From positions 35,788 to 99,787 of the forward strand of contig JAWKKA010000015.1 in the NCBI GenBank assembly GCA_041393495.1: a stretch of DNA of 64,000 nt, given 5' to 3'. This document shows, in pieces, positions 49,137 to 57,660 of the stretch. Source of the stretch: RHKX01 sp041393495. GTDB taxonomy: Bacteria > Actinomycetota > Thermoleophilia > Solirubrobacterales > 70-9. Positions within the stretch are counted from its first letter, which is position 1; each line of letters starts with the position of its first letter. The notes under the pieces were generated by a model. The model was not told the origin of the DNA. It ran no database searches and saw only the letters and a program-made list of their open reading frames with translations. Position numbers and translations under genes: made by a program.

Positions 49137-49868
49137 TCAGTAGCGCACGCCGGCCAGGTAGAGCCCGTGAGCGGGCGCCGTCGGCCCCGCCTCGGGACGC
49201 GGCGCCCCCTCGAGCAGGCGTCCGAAGCCGGTGACATCGCGGCGGCCGCCGGCGACCTCGAGCATCGTCCCGACCAGGACCCGGACCATGTTCCGCATGA
49301 ACGCGTCCGCCTCGATCTCGAAGGCGACGAGCCGGTCGTCCTCGTCGATCCAGCGGGCATCGAGCACATCACGCTCGAAGCGGACATGCTCGGTCTCGGT
49401 CGGGGTGAACGCCGTGAAATCGTGGATCCCGGCGAGCAGCGCCGCGCAGGCGTCGAGGTCGCCACGGTCGAGGGGGTACGGCCAGTTGAGCGCGCGACCG
49501 CGCTCGAACGGGCTCGGCGGCGAGCCCGTCTCGACCCGGTAGCGGTAGCGGCGCGAGCGCGCCTGCCGGCGCGCGTCGAAGCCCGGGGCCGGGGCGGCCG
49601 CGAGGATCGCCAGGTCGGGGCCGGTCAGCGCGTTCAGGGCCCGGGCGAGCCCCTCCGGCACCGGCCGCTCGGTAGCGAGCGACGCGACCTGGGCGAGCGC
49701 GTGGACCCCGGCGTCGGTCCGGCCGGCGACGGTCAGCGGGACCGGCCCGCCGAGCAGCCGCGCGAGCGCCGACTCGAGCTCGCCCTGGACGGTCCGCAGC
49801 CCCGGCTGCGCCGCCCAGCCGTGAAACCGCGCGCCGTCGTAGGCGATGTCGAGGCGGTAGGTCGTCAT
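49137..49868 (-). CDS. truA: tRNA pseudouridine(38-40) synthase
   Basis: A 243-residue enzyme that isomerises uridines 38-40 in the anticodon arm. It opens with TYRLDIAYDGARFHGWA, the family start. The catalytic Asp lies in AGRTDAGVHALAQVA. NALTGPDLAILAAAPAPGFD and RNMVRVLVGTMLEVA are further family motifs. It is the last gene of the ribosomal run in many bacteria, directly after rplQ. Here a toxin-antitoxin pair separates it from rplQ. ATG 49868. Confidence 0.95.
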   Translation of the reverse strand: MTTYRLDIAYDGARFHGWAAQPGLRTVQGELESALARLLGGPVPLTVAGRTDAGVHALAQVASLATERPVPEGLARALNALTGPDLAILAAAPAPGFDARRQARSRRYRYRVETGSPPSPFERGRALNWPYPLDRGDLDACAALLAGIHDFTAFTPTETEHVRFERDVLDARWIDEDDRLVAFEIEADAFMRNMVRVLVGTMLEVAGGRRDVTGFGRLLEGAPRPEAGPTAPAHGLYLAGVRY

Positions 49869-49899
49869 CCGCCGACGGGTGCGGCGCCCGGCCTCGTGC

Positions 49900-50211
49900 T
49901 CAGCAATCGGCGAGGGCGTCGATCGCCCGGCAGAGCTCGGGGCGCCGCGGGCCGAGCTCGCCGATCCGCTCGCTGAGCGCCGTGCGATCGATCCGTTGCA
50001 GGTTGTCGAACGACGCGACGCACTCGACCGGCAAGCCCTCCGCGGCGTCGAGTCGGATCTCCGTCGGGATGTTCCGGATCGTGCGGGTCACCGGCGCGAC
50101 CACGATCCCCGTCAGCACCCGGACGGCCTCCGAGCGGGTCACGACGAGGACCGGTCGCCGCTTGCGATCCGCCTGCGCCCACCAGACCTCCCCCTGCAGG
50201 GGTCTGCTCAC
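49900..50211 (-). CDS. MazF/PemK-type toxin
   Basis: A 103-residue endoribonuclease-type toxin. It opens with LQGEVWWAQADRKRRPVLVV, the MazF core (GxxxWxxxxxKRRPxxVV), then VAPVTRTIRNIPTEIRL. It is expected to cut mRNA at specific sites. The start overlaps the antitoxin stop in an ATGA (50208-50211), the usual coupled arrangement. The pair lies between rplQ and truA, so it was probably inserted into the ribosomal locus. Target sequence not determinable. Confidence 0.9.
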   Translation of the reverse strand: MSRPLQGEVWWAQADRKRRPVLVVTRSEAVRVLTGIVVAPVTRTIRNIPTEIRLDAAEGLPVECVASFDNLQRIDRTALSERIGELGPRRPELCRAIDALADC

Positions 50212-50459
50212 CAGGGCTCCTCGGCGATCAGGGCCCGGGTCGAATCGCCGATTCCGGAGAGCTCCTCGTCGGTCTGCGGAAGGCGGCGATAGGCCTCGGC
50301 GATGCGCTCGCCGACCTGCCGGCGCCGGTGGGCGTCGGCGAGGCGCTCGAGTCCGAGCCGGACGGCCTCGGAGCGGTTCGCGACCACGCCGTCGGCGATC
50401 AGCCGGTCGACTTCCGCGGCGAGTCGATCGTCGATCCTCGTCACGAGCTGCTCCGCCAT
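50208..50459 (-). CDS. Ribbon-helix-helix antitoxin
   Basis: An 83-residue protein. The N-terminal MAEQLVTRIDDRLAAEVDRL is an RHH DNA-binding strand-helix, followed by GVVANRSEAVRLGLERLADA, typical of CopG/ParD/MazE-like antitoxins. The C-terminal part should wrap the toxin. ATG 50459 is preceded, six bases upstream, by TATGCT (minus strand), so the transcript may be leaderless. The pair may repress its own promoter through the RHH domain. Confidence 0.88.
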   Translation of the reverse strand: MAEQLVTRIDDRLAAEVDRLIADGVVANRSEAVRLGLERLADAHRRRQVGERIAEAYRRLPQTDEELSGIGDSTRALIAEEPW

Positions 50460-50601
50460 GCGATCAGCATAGCGGTTTGCATTGCAGATTCCGCCCGGGC
50501 GTCTGACGAGGCCGGGAGCGGTCGGATCAAGGAGGGGGAGGCGATGCGGCCGGCATTGGCCGTGAGCCGACGATGACGCCGAGCTGGCCGCTCTCGGTCC
50601 G

Positions 50602-50955
50602 TCAGACCAGCTCGAGGTAGACCATCTCCGTCGAGTCCGACCGGCGCGGGCCGAGCTTGACGATCCGCGTGTAGCCGCCCGGCCGCTCGTCGTAGCGGGG
50701 CGCGATCTCCTCGACGAGCTTGTGGACGATGAACTTGTCCTGGCCGAGCCGGGCGAGCAGCAGGCGCCGCGAGTGGAGATCGCCGCGCTTGGCGATCGTG
50801 ATCATCCGCTCGACCTCGGGCTTGACGGCCTTCGCCTTGGCCTGGCTCGTCCGGATCCGCTCGTGCTCGAAGAGCTGGCGCGACAGGTTCCTCATCAGCG
50901 CCTTGCGATGCGCCGCGTCGCGGCTCAACTTGTGCCTGTTTCGCTTGTGGCGCAT
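50602..50955 (-). CDS. rplQ: 50S ribosomal protein L17
   Basis: A 117-residue ribosomal protein. It opens with MRHKRNRHKLSRDAAHRKAL, the family start, followed by NLSRQLFEHERIRTSQAKAK and DKFIVHKLVEEIAPRYDERP. Length is normal. It follows rpoA by 33 bases. It closes the alpha operon; the toxin-antitoxin pair comes next. Confidence 0.97.
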   Translation of the reverse strand: MRHKRNRHKLSRDAAHRKALMRNLSRQLFEHERIRTSQAKAKAVKPEVERMITIAKRGDLHSRRLLLARLGQDKFIVHKLVEEIAPRYDERPGGYTRIVKLGPRRSDSTEMVYLELV

Positions 50956-50988
50956 GGTGATCGGCTCCGCTCGGTCGCTCGCGGCAGG

Positions 50989-51949
50989 CTACTCGTCGCG
51001 GAGCGCGAGGCCGAGGCCGTGCATCGCCTCGATGACCTCCTCGATCGAGCGCTCGCCGAAGTTCGGGATCGCCTTCAGCTCCGACTCCGACTTCGCCTGC
51101 AGGTCGCCGATCGTCTGCACCCCGGCCCGCTTCAGGCAGTTGTAGGCGCGAACGCCGATCTCGAGCTCCTCGATCAGGCGGTCGTCGCCACCGCCGGGCG
51201 CGCCGGGGTCCTCGGCGGCCTCCGGCTCGGCGCCGTTGGCCTGGGTGAGCTCCTCGACCCGGTCGGCATCGGTGAAGATCGCGAGGCTGGAGATCATCAG
51301 CTCGGCCGCCTCGCGCAGCGCCGCGCCGGGCTCGATCGAGCCATCGGTCTCGACCTGCAGCGAGAGCTTGTCGAAGTCGGTCCGCTGGCCGACGCGGGCC
51401 GAGTCGACGCGGTAGGAGGCCCGCTTGATCGGCGAGAAGATCGAGTCGATCGGGATCACGCCGATCGGCTGGTCCTCGGTCTTGTTGTCCTCGGCGGGCG
51501 AGTAGCCGCGGCCGCGGCCGATCGTCAGGTACATCTCGAGCTTCGTCTTCTTCTCGAGCGTGGCGATCGGCGTCTCGGGGTTGAGGATCTCGACGCCGGC
51601 CGGGGTCTCGAGGTCGGCGGCGGTGATCTTGCCGGGGCCGGTCGCGACCAGCGGCACCTCGACGACGTCGGCGTCGGTGTGCATCCGGACGACGATGTCC
51701 TTGAGGTTGAGGATGATGTCGGTGACGTCCTCCTTGACCCCGGAGATGCTCGAGAACTCGTGGGCGACGCCCTCGATCCGGACGCTCGTGATCGCGGCCC
51801 CCTTCAGCGACGAGAGCAGCGCGACGGAGGCTGTTGCCGTAGGTGTAGCCGAAGCCCTTGTCGAGCGGCTCGATCGTGAACGTGCCCCGGTTGTCGTTGA
51901 TCTCCTCGGCGGAGATCGTCGGCGTCTGAAAATCGGGCAGGGTGGTCAT
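50989..51949 (-). CDS. rpoA: RNA polymerase alpha subunit (frame broken)
   Basis: The N-terminal 42 residues (TFTIEPLDKGFGYTYGNSLR) read in one frame from ATG 51949. The rest, about 278 residues, reads in another frame. The two frames join at about 51818-51823, where LRR should continue as ALLSSLKGAAITSV. Two bases are missing, as if one GC was lost from a GCGCGC run. Restoring them gives a normal 320-residue protein with the C-terminal domain ending in LGLALRDE. Because RpoA is essential, the break is more likely a sequence error than a real mutation. The internal ATG 51684 is not the true start. Confidence 0.85.
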
Positions 51950-51981
51950 AGCGCTTCCTTCCGTCGCGGTTTTCGGAGCCC

Positions 51982-52599
51982 CTACTTCGAGTACAGCTCG
52001 ACGATGAGCTGCTCGGAGATCGGCGAGTCGATCTCGTCCCGCTCGGGAGGCGCAAGACCTTGGCGGTGAGCGAGTCGTGATCGGCCTGCAGCCATGGGGG
52101 CACGGTGGAAATCAGTTCGGTGGCGACCCGGACGGTCGTCTCGGCATCGGATCCCGACTTGATCGAGATCACGTCCTCGGGCTTGAGCTGGTAGCTGGGG
52201 ATGTCGACGCGGCGGCCGTTCACCTGCCAGTGGCCGTGGCGGATCAGCTGCCGCGCCTGGCGCCGGGAGGCGGCGAAGCCGAGCCGGACGAGGACGTTGT
52301 CGAAGCGCCGCTCGAGCAGCCGCAGCAGGTTCTCGCCGGTGACGCCGTCCTGGCGGGACGCCTTGTCGTAGTAGGCGCGGAACTGCTTCTCGAGCACCTG
52401 GTAGTAGCGGCGGGCCTTCTGCTTCTCACGGAGCTGCTGGCGGTACTCGGACGCGCATGCGGCCGCGGCCGTGCTCGCCCGGCGGGTAGGAGCGACGCTC
52501 GACGCCGCACTTGTCGGTCAGGCAACGCTCGCCCTTGAGGAACAGCTTCTGGCCCTCGCGGCGGCACTGCTTGCACGTCGGTCCGGTGTCCCGTGCCAC
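51982..52599 (-). CDS. rpsD: 30S ribosomal protein S4 (two frame breaks)
   Basis: Three frames must be joined to give S4. From GTG 52599, ARDTGPTCKQCRREGQKLFL runs to GRGRMR; a shift at 52451-52456 (GC lost from a GCGCGC run) leads to SEYRQQLREKQKARRYYQVL and onward. Near the 3' end a single base is lost at about 52044-52045, after which EIDSPISEQLIVELYSK and TAG follow. The corrected protein has about 206 residues, the normal length. The N-terminal zinc-type cysteines CxxC...C...C are present. S4 is essential and nucleates the 30S body, so error is likely. Confidence 0.85.
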
Positions 52600-52997
52600 T
52601 AGACGCGCCTCCGCTTCTTCGGCCGACAGCCGTTGTGCGCCTGCGGCGTGACGTCCTTGACCGTCGTCACCTGCAGGCCCGCCGCCTGCAACGCCCGGAT
52701 CGCGGTCTCGCGTCCGGAGCCGGCGCCCTTGGCGTGGACCTCGACCCGTTCGAGGCCGTGCTCCATGCCCTTGCGGGCGGCGTTGTCGGCGGTCACCTGG
52801 GCGGCGAACGGGGTCGACTTCCGGGAGCCCTTGAAGCCGGCGCTGCCGGCCGACTCCCAGGCGATCACGTTGCCCGCCGGATCGGTGAGGGTGACGATCG
52901 TGTTGTTGAAGCTCGTCTTGATATGCGCCTGCCCGAACGGGACGTTCTTGCGCACGCGGCGCTTCGAGCGGCCGGCGCCTCGCTTCGGCTGCGGCAT
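52599..52997 (-). CDS. rpsK: 30S ribosomal protein S11
   Basis: A 132-residue protein. It contains GQAHIKTSFNNTIVTLTDPA, the invariant S11 core, then GFKGSRKSTPFAAQVTADNA and DVTPQAHNGCRPKKRRRV at the end. The first 20 residues are basic. It overlaps the rpsD GTG by one base and follows rpsM. The protein forms part of the 30S platform. Confidence 0.97.
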   Translation of the reverse strand: MPQPKRGAGRSKRRVRKNVPFGQAHIKTSFNNTIVTLTDPAGNVIAWESAGSAGFKGSRKSTPFAAQVTADNAARKGMEHGLERVEVHAKGAGSGRETAIRALQAAGLQVTTVKDVTPQAHNGCRPKKRRRV

Positions 52998-53032
52998 CTA
53001 GAGGTTCCTCGCTCGGGTCTCGTCGGCGATCA

Positions 53033-53416
53033 TCACTTCGGCGCCGGCGCCTTCTTCTTGCCGGTCACGCTCATCTTCTTGGGGCCCTTGCGGCCGCGGG
53101 CGTTGGTCTTCGTCCGCTGGCCGCGGACGGGCAGGCCGCGACGATGGCGCAGGCCCCGGTAGGAGCCGATCTCCATCAGGCGCTTGACGTTCTGGGAGCG
53201 CTCGCGCCGCAAATCGCCCTCGACCGGGTGGGACTCGACGGCGTCGCGCAGCTTGATGACCTCGTCCTCGGTCAGGTCGCCAACGCGCGTGTCGGCATCG
53301 ACCCCGGTCGCGGCGAGGATCTTCCGCGCGGTCGAGTCGCCGATCCCGTGCACGTAGGTCAGCCCGACCTCGACCCGCTTGTTGAGCGGCAGGTTCACGC
53401 CCGCGATCCGTGCCAC
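53033..53416 (-). CDS. rpsM: 30S ribosomal protein S13
   Basis: A 127-residue protein. It opens with ARIAGVNLPLNKRVEVGLTY and has GIGDSTARKILAATGVDAD, the helix-two-turn-helix motif. RHRRGLPVRGQRTKTNARGR and a basic tail follow. GTG 53416 is one base past the rpmJ stop, which fits the usual rpmJ-rpsM-rpsK-rpsD-rpoA-rplQ order. It sits at the 30S head. Confidence 0.97.
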   Translation of the reverse strand: MARIAGVNLPLNKRVEVGLTYVHGIGDSTARKILAATGVDADTRVGDLTEDEVIKLRDAVESHPVEGDLRRERSQNVKRLMEIGSYRGLRHRRGLPVRGQRTKTNARGRKGPKKMSVTGKKKAPAPK

Positions 53417-53417
53417 C

Positions 53418-53531
53418 TCAGCCCTGCCTCTGCTTGTGGCGGGGGTTCGAGCAGATCACGAGCACGCGGCCGCGCCGGCGGATCACCTGGCACCTTTCGC
53501 ACATCGGTTTTACGGAGGCTCGAACCTTCAT
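53418..53531 (-). CDS. rpmJ: 50S ribosomal protein L36
   Basis: A 37-residue protein reading MKVRASVKPMCERCQVIRRR and ending in HKQRQG. It is the zinc-binding form, with CxxC followed by Cys and His. It is the first gene of the alpha-type run here. infA, which usually precedes it, is absent from the upstream gap. The following rpsM starts one base later. Confidence 0.97.
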   Translation of the reverse strand: MKVRASVKPMCERCQVIRRRGRVLVICSNPRHKQRQG

Positions 53532-53703
53532 CGCTTCCGGCTTTCTATCTGACTCGAGGTGGCCCGCGGCATCCCAGGAGTCGGATGGCAGGCAGTGTCG
53601 GACGGCCCTGCGGCCGAACGGGCATGCTAGCACGGGCCGCCAAGCGCGCAAGGCCGCGCCGCAGGCTGTCGCCCCTGCCCCCCTGGGTCTCCGCCCCCGG
53701 CCC

Positions 53704-53751
53704 CCTGGGTCATCTGGTCCACGCATGACGCGGGCAGGATTACCCACCCCC
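53704..53751 (-). repeat. 48-base intergenic repeat, family B copy 2
   Basis: On the minus strand this begins GGGGGTGGGTAATCCTGCCC and ends in GATGACCCAGG, like the block at 9736-9783. It lies between the flavodoxin stop (53780) and the rpmJ start (53531). As in the other copy, a partial duplication (CCCCTGGGTC, near 53685) lies beside it. The two ends pair imperfectly. Confidence 0.65.
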
Positions 53752-53779
53752 TCGTTGCCCGTGTCGGTTGCCAGCCAGC

Positions 53780-54283
53780 TCAGCGGGCGCCGGCCCGCAG
53801 CGCCTCGGCGATCGTTGCCGCCCAGGCGCGGATCTCGTCCCAGTCGCGCCGGTCGCGGTACTCCTCGGCGGTCCCTGCGGCCATCGCCCGCTCCATCCGG
53901 CCGCCCTCGGGCGAGATCCGGCCGCCGAAGACGACGTGGTCGCGGGCGCCGAGCTTCTCGGCCCGCGCGATCGTCCGCTTCGGCTCCTGCCAGGCGGCAT
54001 CGTCCTCGGCCGGGTCGCCGGTCGGACCGGAGCTGAAGACCCAGAAGGGCCGCTCGGCGAGCGCCTTGCCGTGAGCGCGGAGGAAGTGCCGCGCATCACC
54101 CTGCCAGCGCCGCATGTAGACGGCGCTGCCGAGGACGACGGCGTCGTAGCGTCCGAGGTCGTCGACGGCGCCGGCCTCGACGCAGTCGGCACCGAGTCCG
54201 TGCTCGCGGATCTCGGCAGCGACGGCCGTGGCGATCTCGGCGGTGGATCCGTGCTTGGAGGCGTACGCGACGAGGACCTGCAC
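53780..54283 (-). CDS. Flavodoxin-domain protein (HemG-like)
   Basis: A 167-residue flavodoxin-fold protein. The FMN-phosphate loop is VLVAYASKHGSTAEIATAVA, followed by AVVLGSAVYMRRWQGDARHF and FSSGPTGDPAEDDA, which resemble HemG-type protoporphyrinogen oxidases. GTG 54283 is chosen because GGGAGGA lies eight bases upstream; GTG 54289 and 54301 are the alternatives. It lies between rpmJ and a divergent ABC transporter, and so inside the ribosomal run. The redox partner is not known; haem synthesis is only one possibility. Confidence 0.85.
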   Translation of the reverse strand: MQVLVAYASKHGSTAEIATAVAAEIREHGLGADCVEAGAVDDLGRYDAVVLGSAVYMRRWQGDARHFLRAHGKALAERPFWVFSSGPTGDPAEDDAAWQEPKRTIARAEKLGARDHVVFGGRISPEGGRMERAMAAGTAEEYRDRRDWDEIRAWAATIAEALRAGAR

Positions 54284-54368
54284 GCGCACATCCTCCCGCA
54301 CCCCGAGCTCGCGGAGATCCGTGGTCAGCGCGGATTTCGACGCCCCGGGGCTGATCTAGGTTTCGCCG

Positions 54369-55130
54369 ATGGCGGTGACCGACCCCGCCGGCCGCAAGCC
54401 GCCGACCGACCCCGCCGGCCGCGAGCCGCTGATCGACCTGCGCGGGGTCAGCCGCCACTACGCGATCGGCGGCGGCACCGTCAAGGCCCTCGACGAGGTC
54501 GACCTCCGGGTCGATGCGGGCGAGTTCGTCGTCATCCTCGGCGCGTCGGGCAGCGGCAAGACGACGCTGCTGAACGTGATCGGCGCCCTCGACAGCCCGA
54601 CCGCGGGGTCGCTCGCGATCGGCGGTCGCGAGATCACCGCGGCCCGACGCCGCGAGCTGTTCGCGCTGCGCCGCCACGAGATCGGCTTCATCTTCCAGAG
54701 CTTCAACCTGTTCCCGGGGCTGACCGCGCTCGAGAACGTCCGGTTCGGCGCCGACGTGGCGGGCCGCGACGACGCCCGCGACGCCGCGCAGGCTGTCCTC
54801 GAGCAGGTCGGCCTCGGCGACCGCGGCGCCCATTTCCCGCACGAGCTCTCGGGCGGCGAGCAGCAGCGCGTCGCGATCGCCCGGGCCCTCGCCGCGGGCA
54901 ACCCGATCGTCCTCGCCGACGAGCCGACCGGCGAGCTCGACTTCACCACCGGGGTGCAGATCCTCGAGCTGCTTCACGGCGTCACCCACACCGCCGGGAC
55001 CGCCGTGCTCGTCGTCACCCACAACCGCGAGATCGCCCGCGTCGCCGACCGCATCGTCGAGCTCTCCAGCGGCCGCGTCGTCTCCGACGAGCCGAACGAG
55101 CCGGCGGCGATGAGCGACCTGCGCTGGTGA
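54369..55130 (+). CDS. ABC transporter ATP-binding protein (MacB/LolD type)
   Basis: A 253-residue ATPase. Walker A is LGASGSGKTTLLNVIGALD, the Q-loop FIFQSFNLFPGLTALENVRF, the signature LSGGEQQRVAIARALAAGN and Walker B IVLADEPTGELD. The pattern matches the MacB/LolD group, which drives FtsX-type permeases. The first 15 residues repeat TDPAGR twice, a short tandem duplication. The permease gene follows after four bases. It is one of two plus-strand genes embedded in the minus-strand ribosomal run. Confidence 0.95.
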   Translation: MAVTDPAGRKPPTDPAGREPLIDLRGVSRHYAIGGGTVKALDEVDLRVDAGEFVVILGASGSGKTTLLNVIGALDSPTAGSLAIGGREITAARRRELFALRRHEIGFIFQSFNLFPGLTALENVRFGADVAGRDDARDAAQAVLEQVGLGDRGAHFPHELSGGEQQRVAIARALAAGNPIVLADEPTGELDFTTGVQILELLHGVTHTAGTAVLVVTHNREIARVADRIVELSSGRVVSDEPNEPAAMSDLRW

Positions 55131-55134
55131 GCGG

Positions 55135-57615
55135 ATGACCCGCGGGCCGCGGTTCTGGCTGCGCTGGTCGTGGCGCGACCTGCGGGCCCGGTGGCCGCTC
55201 GTGATCGCGATCGGCCTGCTGCTCGCGGGCGGGATCGGCCTCGCGGCGGGACTCGCGAGCATGCGCGACTGGCGGATCGCCTCCAACGACGCCAGCTTCG
55301 CGAGCCTGCGCGTCCACGACCTCCGCGTCGAGGCCGAGCCGGGCTCCTACGCGCCGGCCGGCGCGCTCGCCCGGGCCGCACGGCGGATCCCCGGCGCCGG
55401 CGACGTCACCGCGGCGAGCGAGCGGCTGATCGTCCCGACCCAGCTCGACGCCTCCGCGGCGGCCCCGACGACGGTGATCACCCCGGGCCAGATCGTCGGC
55501 GTCGAGACGACGCCGAGCCACACGATCGACGGCGTCGAGGTCACCGGGCCGCCGGTCGACTCCGTCGCGGTCCGCGACGGCGCCGGGCTGCCGGCGAGCG
55601 GCGATCGCGCGGTCGGGATCCTCGACCCGCAGTACGCGGACGAGAACGGGATCGCGGCGCCGACCCGGATCCGCGTCGCCGGCGGCGAGAGGATCGACAT
55701 CGTCGGGCTCGGCAACTCGCCGGAGACCTTCATCGTGATCGGGCCCGGCGGCAGCTTCAGCAGCGAGGCCGACTACGGCTCCGTCTTCGTCCCGCTGGCC
55801 GTCGCCCAGCGGCTCGCCGGCCGTCCCGGCGAGGTCAACGACCTCGCGGTCTCGCTGGCGCCCGGCGCCGACCGGGAGCGGATCGCCGCCGAGCTCGAGC
55901 GCGAGATCAGCCGCGCGCTGCCCGGCTTCGGCATGAGCGTGACCGACACCGCCAAGATCGACGGCCGCCGGATCCTCTACGACGATGCCGACAACGACCA
56001 GCAGCTCTTCGACGTCTTCGCGTTCCTGATTCTCGCCGGCGCCGCGTTCGGCGCCTTCAACCTGATCAGCCGGACGATCGAGGCGCAGCGACGCGAGATC
56101 GGGATCGGGATGGCGCTCGGCGTCGAGCGGCGACGGCTGGCGGTGCGACCGCTGCTGCTGGGCCTGCAGATCGCCGTCGCCGGCGTCGTCTTCGGGGTCC
56201 TGGTCGGGCTCGCGGTCAACGCCTGGCTGCGCGGCCTGCTCACCGACCAGCTGCCGCTGCCCTTCGTCGACACCGACCTGCGCTGGGGACGGTTCGCCAC
56301 CCGCGCGGCGATCGGGTTCGCGATCCCCCTTCTCGCGGCCGCCTGGCCGGTCTGGCGGGGGCTGCGCGTCGCGCCGATCGACGCGATCCGGGTCGGGTTC
56401 CGCTCCGCCCGCGGCGGCGGGCTGGCGCCGCTTCTCGCCCGCATGCCGCTGCCGGGCGGCAGCCTCGGGCAGATGCCGCCCCGGAACGTGCTCCGAGCGC
56501 CGCGGCGGACCCTGCTGACGGTGCTGGCGAGCGCCGCGGTGGTCTCGGTCGCGGTCTCGATGTCGGGGATGCTCGACTCGTTCCGGGCGACCGTCGATCG
56601 CAACGACGCCGAGGAGCTGCGGACGGCGCCGACGCGTCTCGACGTCACCCTCACCGGCTTCGTCCCCGCCGACACGCCGGAGCTGCGCAGGCTCGGATCC
56701 TCGCCGATCGCCGAGCGGACCGACGCGCGGCTGACGATCCCGGCGTCGCTGCGCGGCCCCGGCGGCGAGGAGATCGACGTGGTCGTCGACACGATTCCCG
56801 CTCGCGACCCGATCTGGGCGCCGCGCGCGTCAGTGGGCGCGCTGCCCCGGGGCTCGGGCCAGATCCTGATCGCGGCGAGCGCGGCCGAGGACCTCGACGT
56901 CACGCCGGGCGAGCAGATCACCCTCATCCATCCCGAACGCGTCTCCCGGGACCGCTTCCGGACGGCCGAGACGACGGTGACCGTCAGCGGCACCCATGCC
57001 GATCCATTCCGGTTCCCGGCCTACATGAGCGCCGCGGGCGCCCGCACGTTCGGCCTCGCCGGGCAGGTCAACGCCGTCGGCCTGCTCCCACCGCCCGGGG
57101 TCGACGAGAACGCCGCCAAGCGTGCGCTGCTCACCGAGCCGGGCGTCGCGACGATCGAGTCGGCGTCGGCGCTCGGCGATGCCCTCGAGCAGGGGCTCGA
57201 CGAGTTCGCCGCGATCATCCGCGTCGTCGTCGCGATCGCGGTCCTCCTCGTCCTCCTGATCGCCTTCAACTCGACCGCGATCAACTCCGACGAGCGCGCC
57301 CGCGAGTACGCGACGATGTTCGCCTACGGCCTTCCGGTCCGGACCGTGATCCGGATGGCCGTGGTCGAGAGCCTGATCATCGGGCTGCTGGCGACCGCCG
57401 TGGGGGTGGCGCTCGGGGCCCTGATCCTCTCCTGGGTGATCAACGTGAGCCTCGAGGAGGTCCTGCCCGAGCTCGGCGTCGCCAGCTCGCTGTCCTTCGC
57501 GACCATCATGCTCGCCACGATCGCCGGCGCCGGCGCGATGGCCTTGGCGCCGCTTCTGACGGTCCGGCGACTGCGCCGCATGGACGTCCCCTCGACGCTG
57601 CGCGTGATCGAGTGA
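55135..57615 (+). CDS. ABC transporter permease with two FtsX-like modules
   Basis: An 826-residue membrane protein. TM1 (PLVIAIGLLLAGGIGLAAGL) is followed by an extracytoplasmic domain, then three spans near 300-410 (DVFAFLILAGAAFGAFNLIS, LQIAVAGVVFGVLVGLAV and IGFAIPLLAAAWPVW). The second half has TVLASAAVVSVAVSMSGML, another extracytoplasmic domain and three spans at 700-810. This is a fused FtsX/MacB-like permease. It probably exports a lipid, lipoprotein or peptide, with the ATPase before it. The substrate is unknown. Confidence 0.9.
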   Translation: MTRGPRFWLRWSWRDLRARWPLVIAIGLLLAGGIGLAAGLASMRDWRIASNDASFASLRVHDLRVEAEPGSYAPAGALARAARRIPGAGDVTAASERLIVPTQLDASAAAPTTVITPGQIVGVETTPSHTIDGVEVTGPPVDSVAVRDGAGLPASGDRAVGILDPQYADENGIAAPTRIRVAGGERIDIVGLGNSPETFIVIGPGGSFSSEADYGSVFVPLAVAQRLAGRPGEVNDLAVSLAPGADRERIAAELEREISRALPGFGMSVTDTAKIDGRRILYDDADNDQQLFDVFAFLILAGAAFGAFNLISRTIEAQRREIGIGMALGVERRRLAVRPLLLGLQIAVAGVVFGVLVGLAVNAWLRGLLTDQLPLPFVDTDLRWGRFATRAAIGFAIPLLAAAWPVWRGLRVAPIDAIRVGFRSARGGGLAPLLARMPLPGGSLGQMPPRNVLRAPRRTLLTVLASAAVVSVAVSMSGMLDSFRATVDRNDAEELRTAPTRLDVTLTGFVPADTPELRRLGSSPIAERTDARLTIPASLRGPGGEEIDVVVDTIPARDPIWAPRASVGALPRGSGQILIAASAAEDLDVTPGEQITLIHPERVSRDRFRTAETTVTVSGTHADPFRFPAYMSAAGARTFGLAGQVNAVGLLPPPGVDENAAKRALLTEPGVATIESASALGDALEQGLDEFAAIIRVVVAIAVLLVLLIAFNSTAINSDERAREYATMFAYGLPVRTVIRMAVVESLIIGLLATAVGVALGALILSWVINVSLEEVLPELGVASSLSFATIMLATIAGAGAMALAPLLTVRRLRRMDVPSTLRVIE

Positions 57616-57660
57616 GGGGCGGGTGCGACACCAGTCGCGCCGCGGTCGCGCCCGCCGGCG

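Noticed and set aside
50989..51684. A short rpoA starting at the internal ATG 51684
   Set aside because: It would lack most of the N-terminal domain needed for dimer formation. The missing part is present upstream in another frame, so a frame break is the better reading.
53532..53779. Searched for infA between map and rpmJ
   Set aside because: No frame in the gap gives the IF1 sequence. The region holds only the family B repeat and GC-rich DNA.
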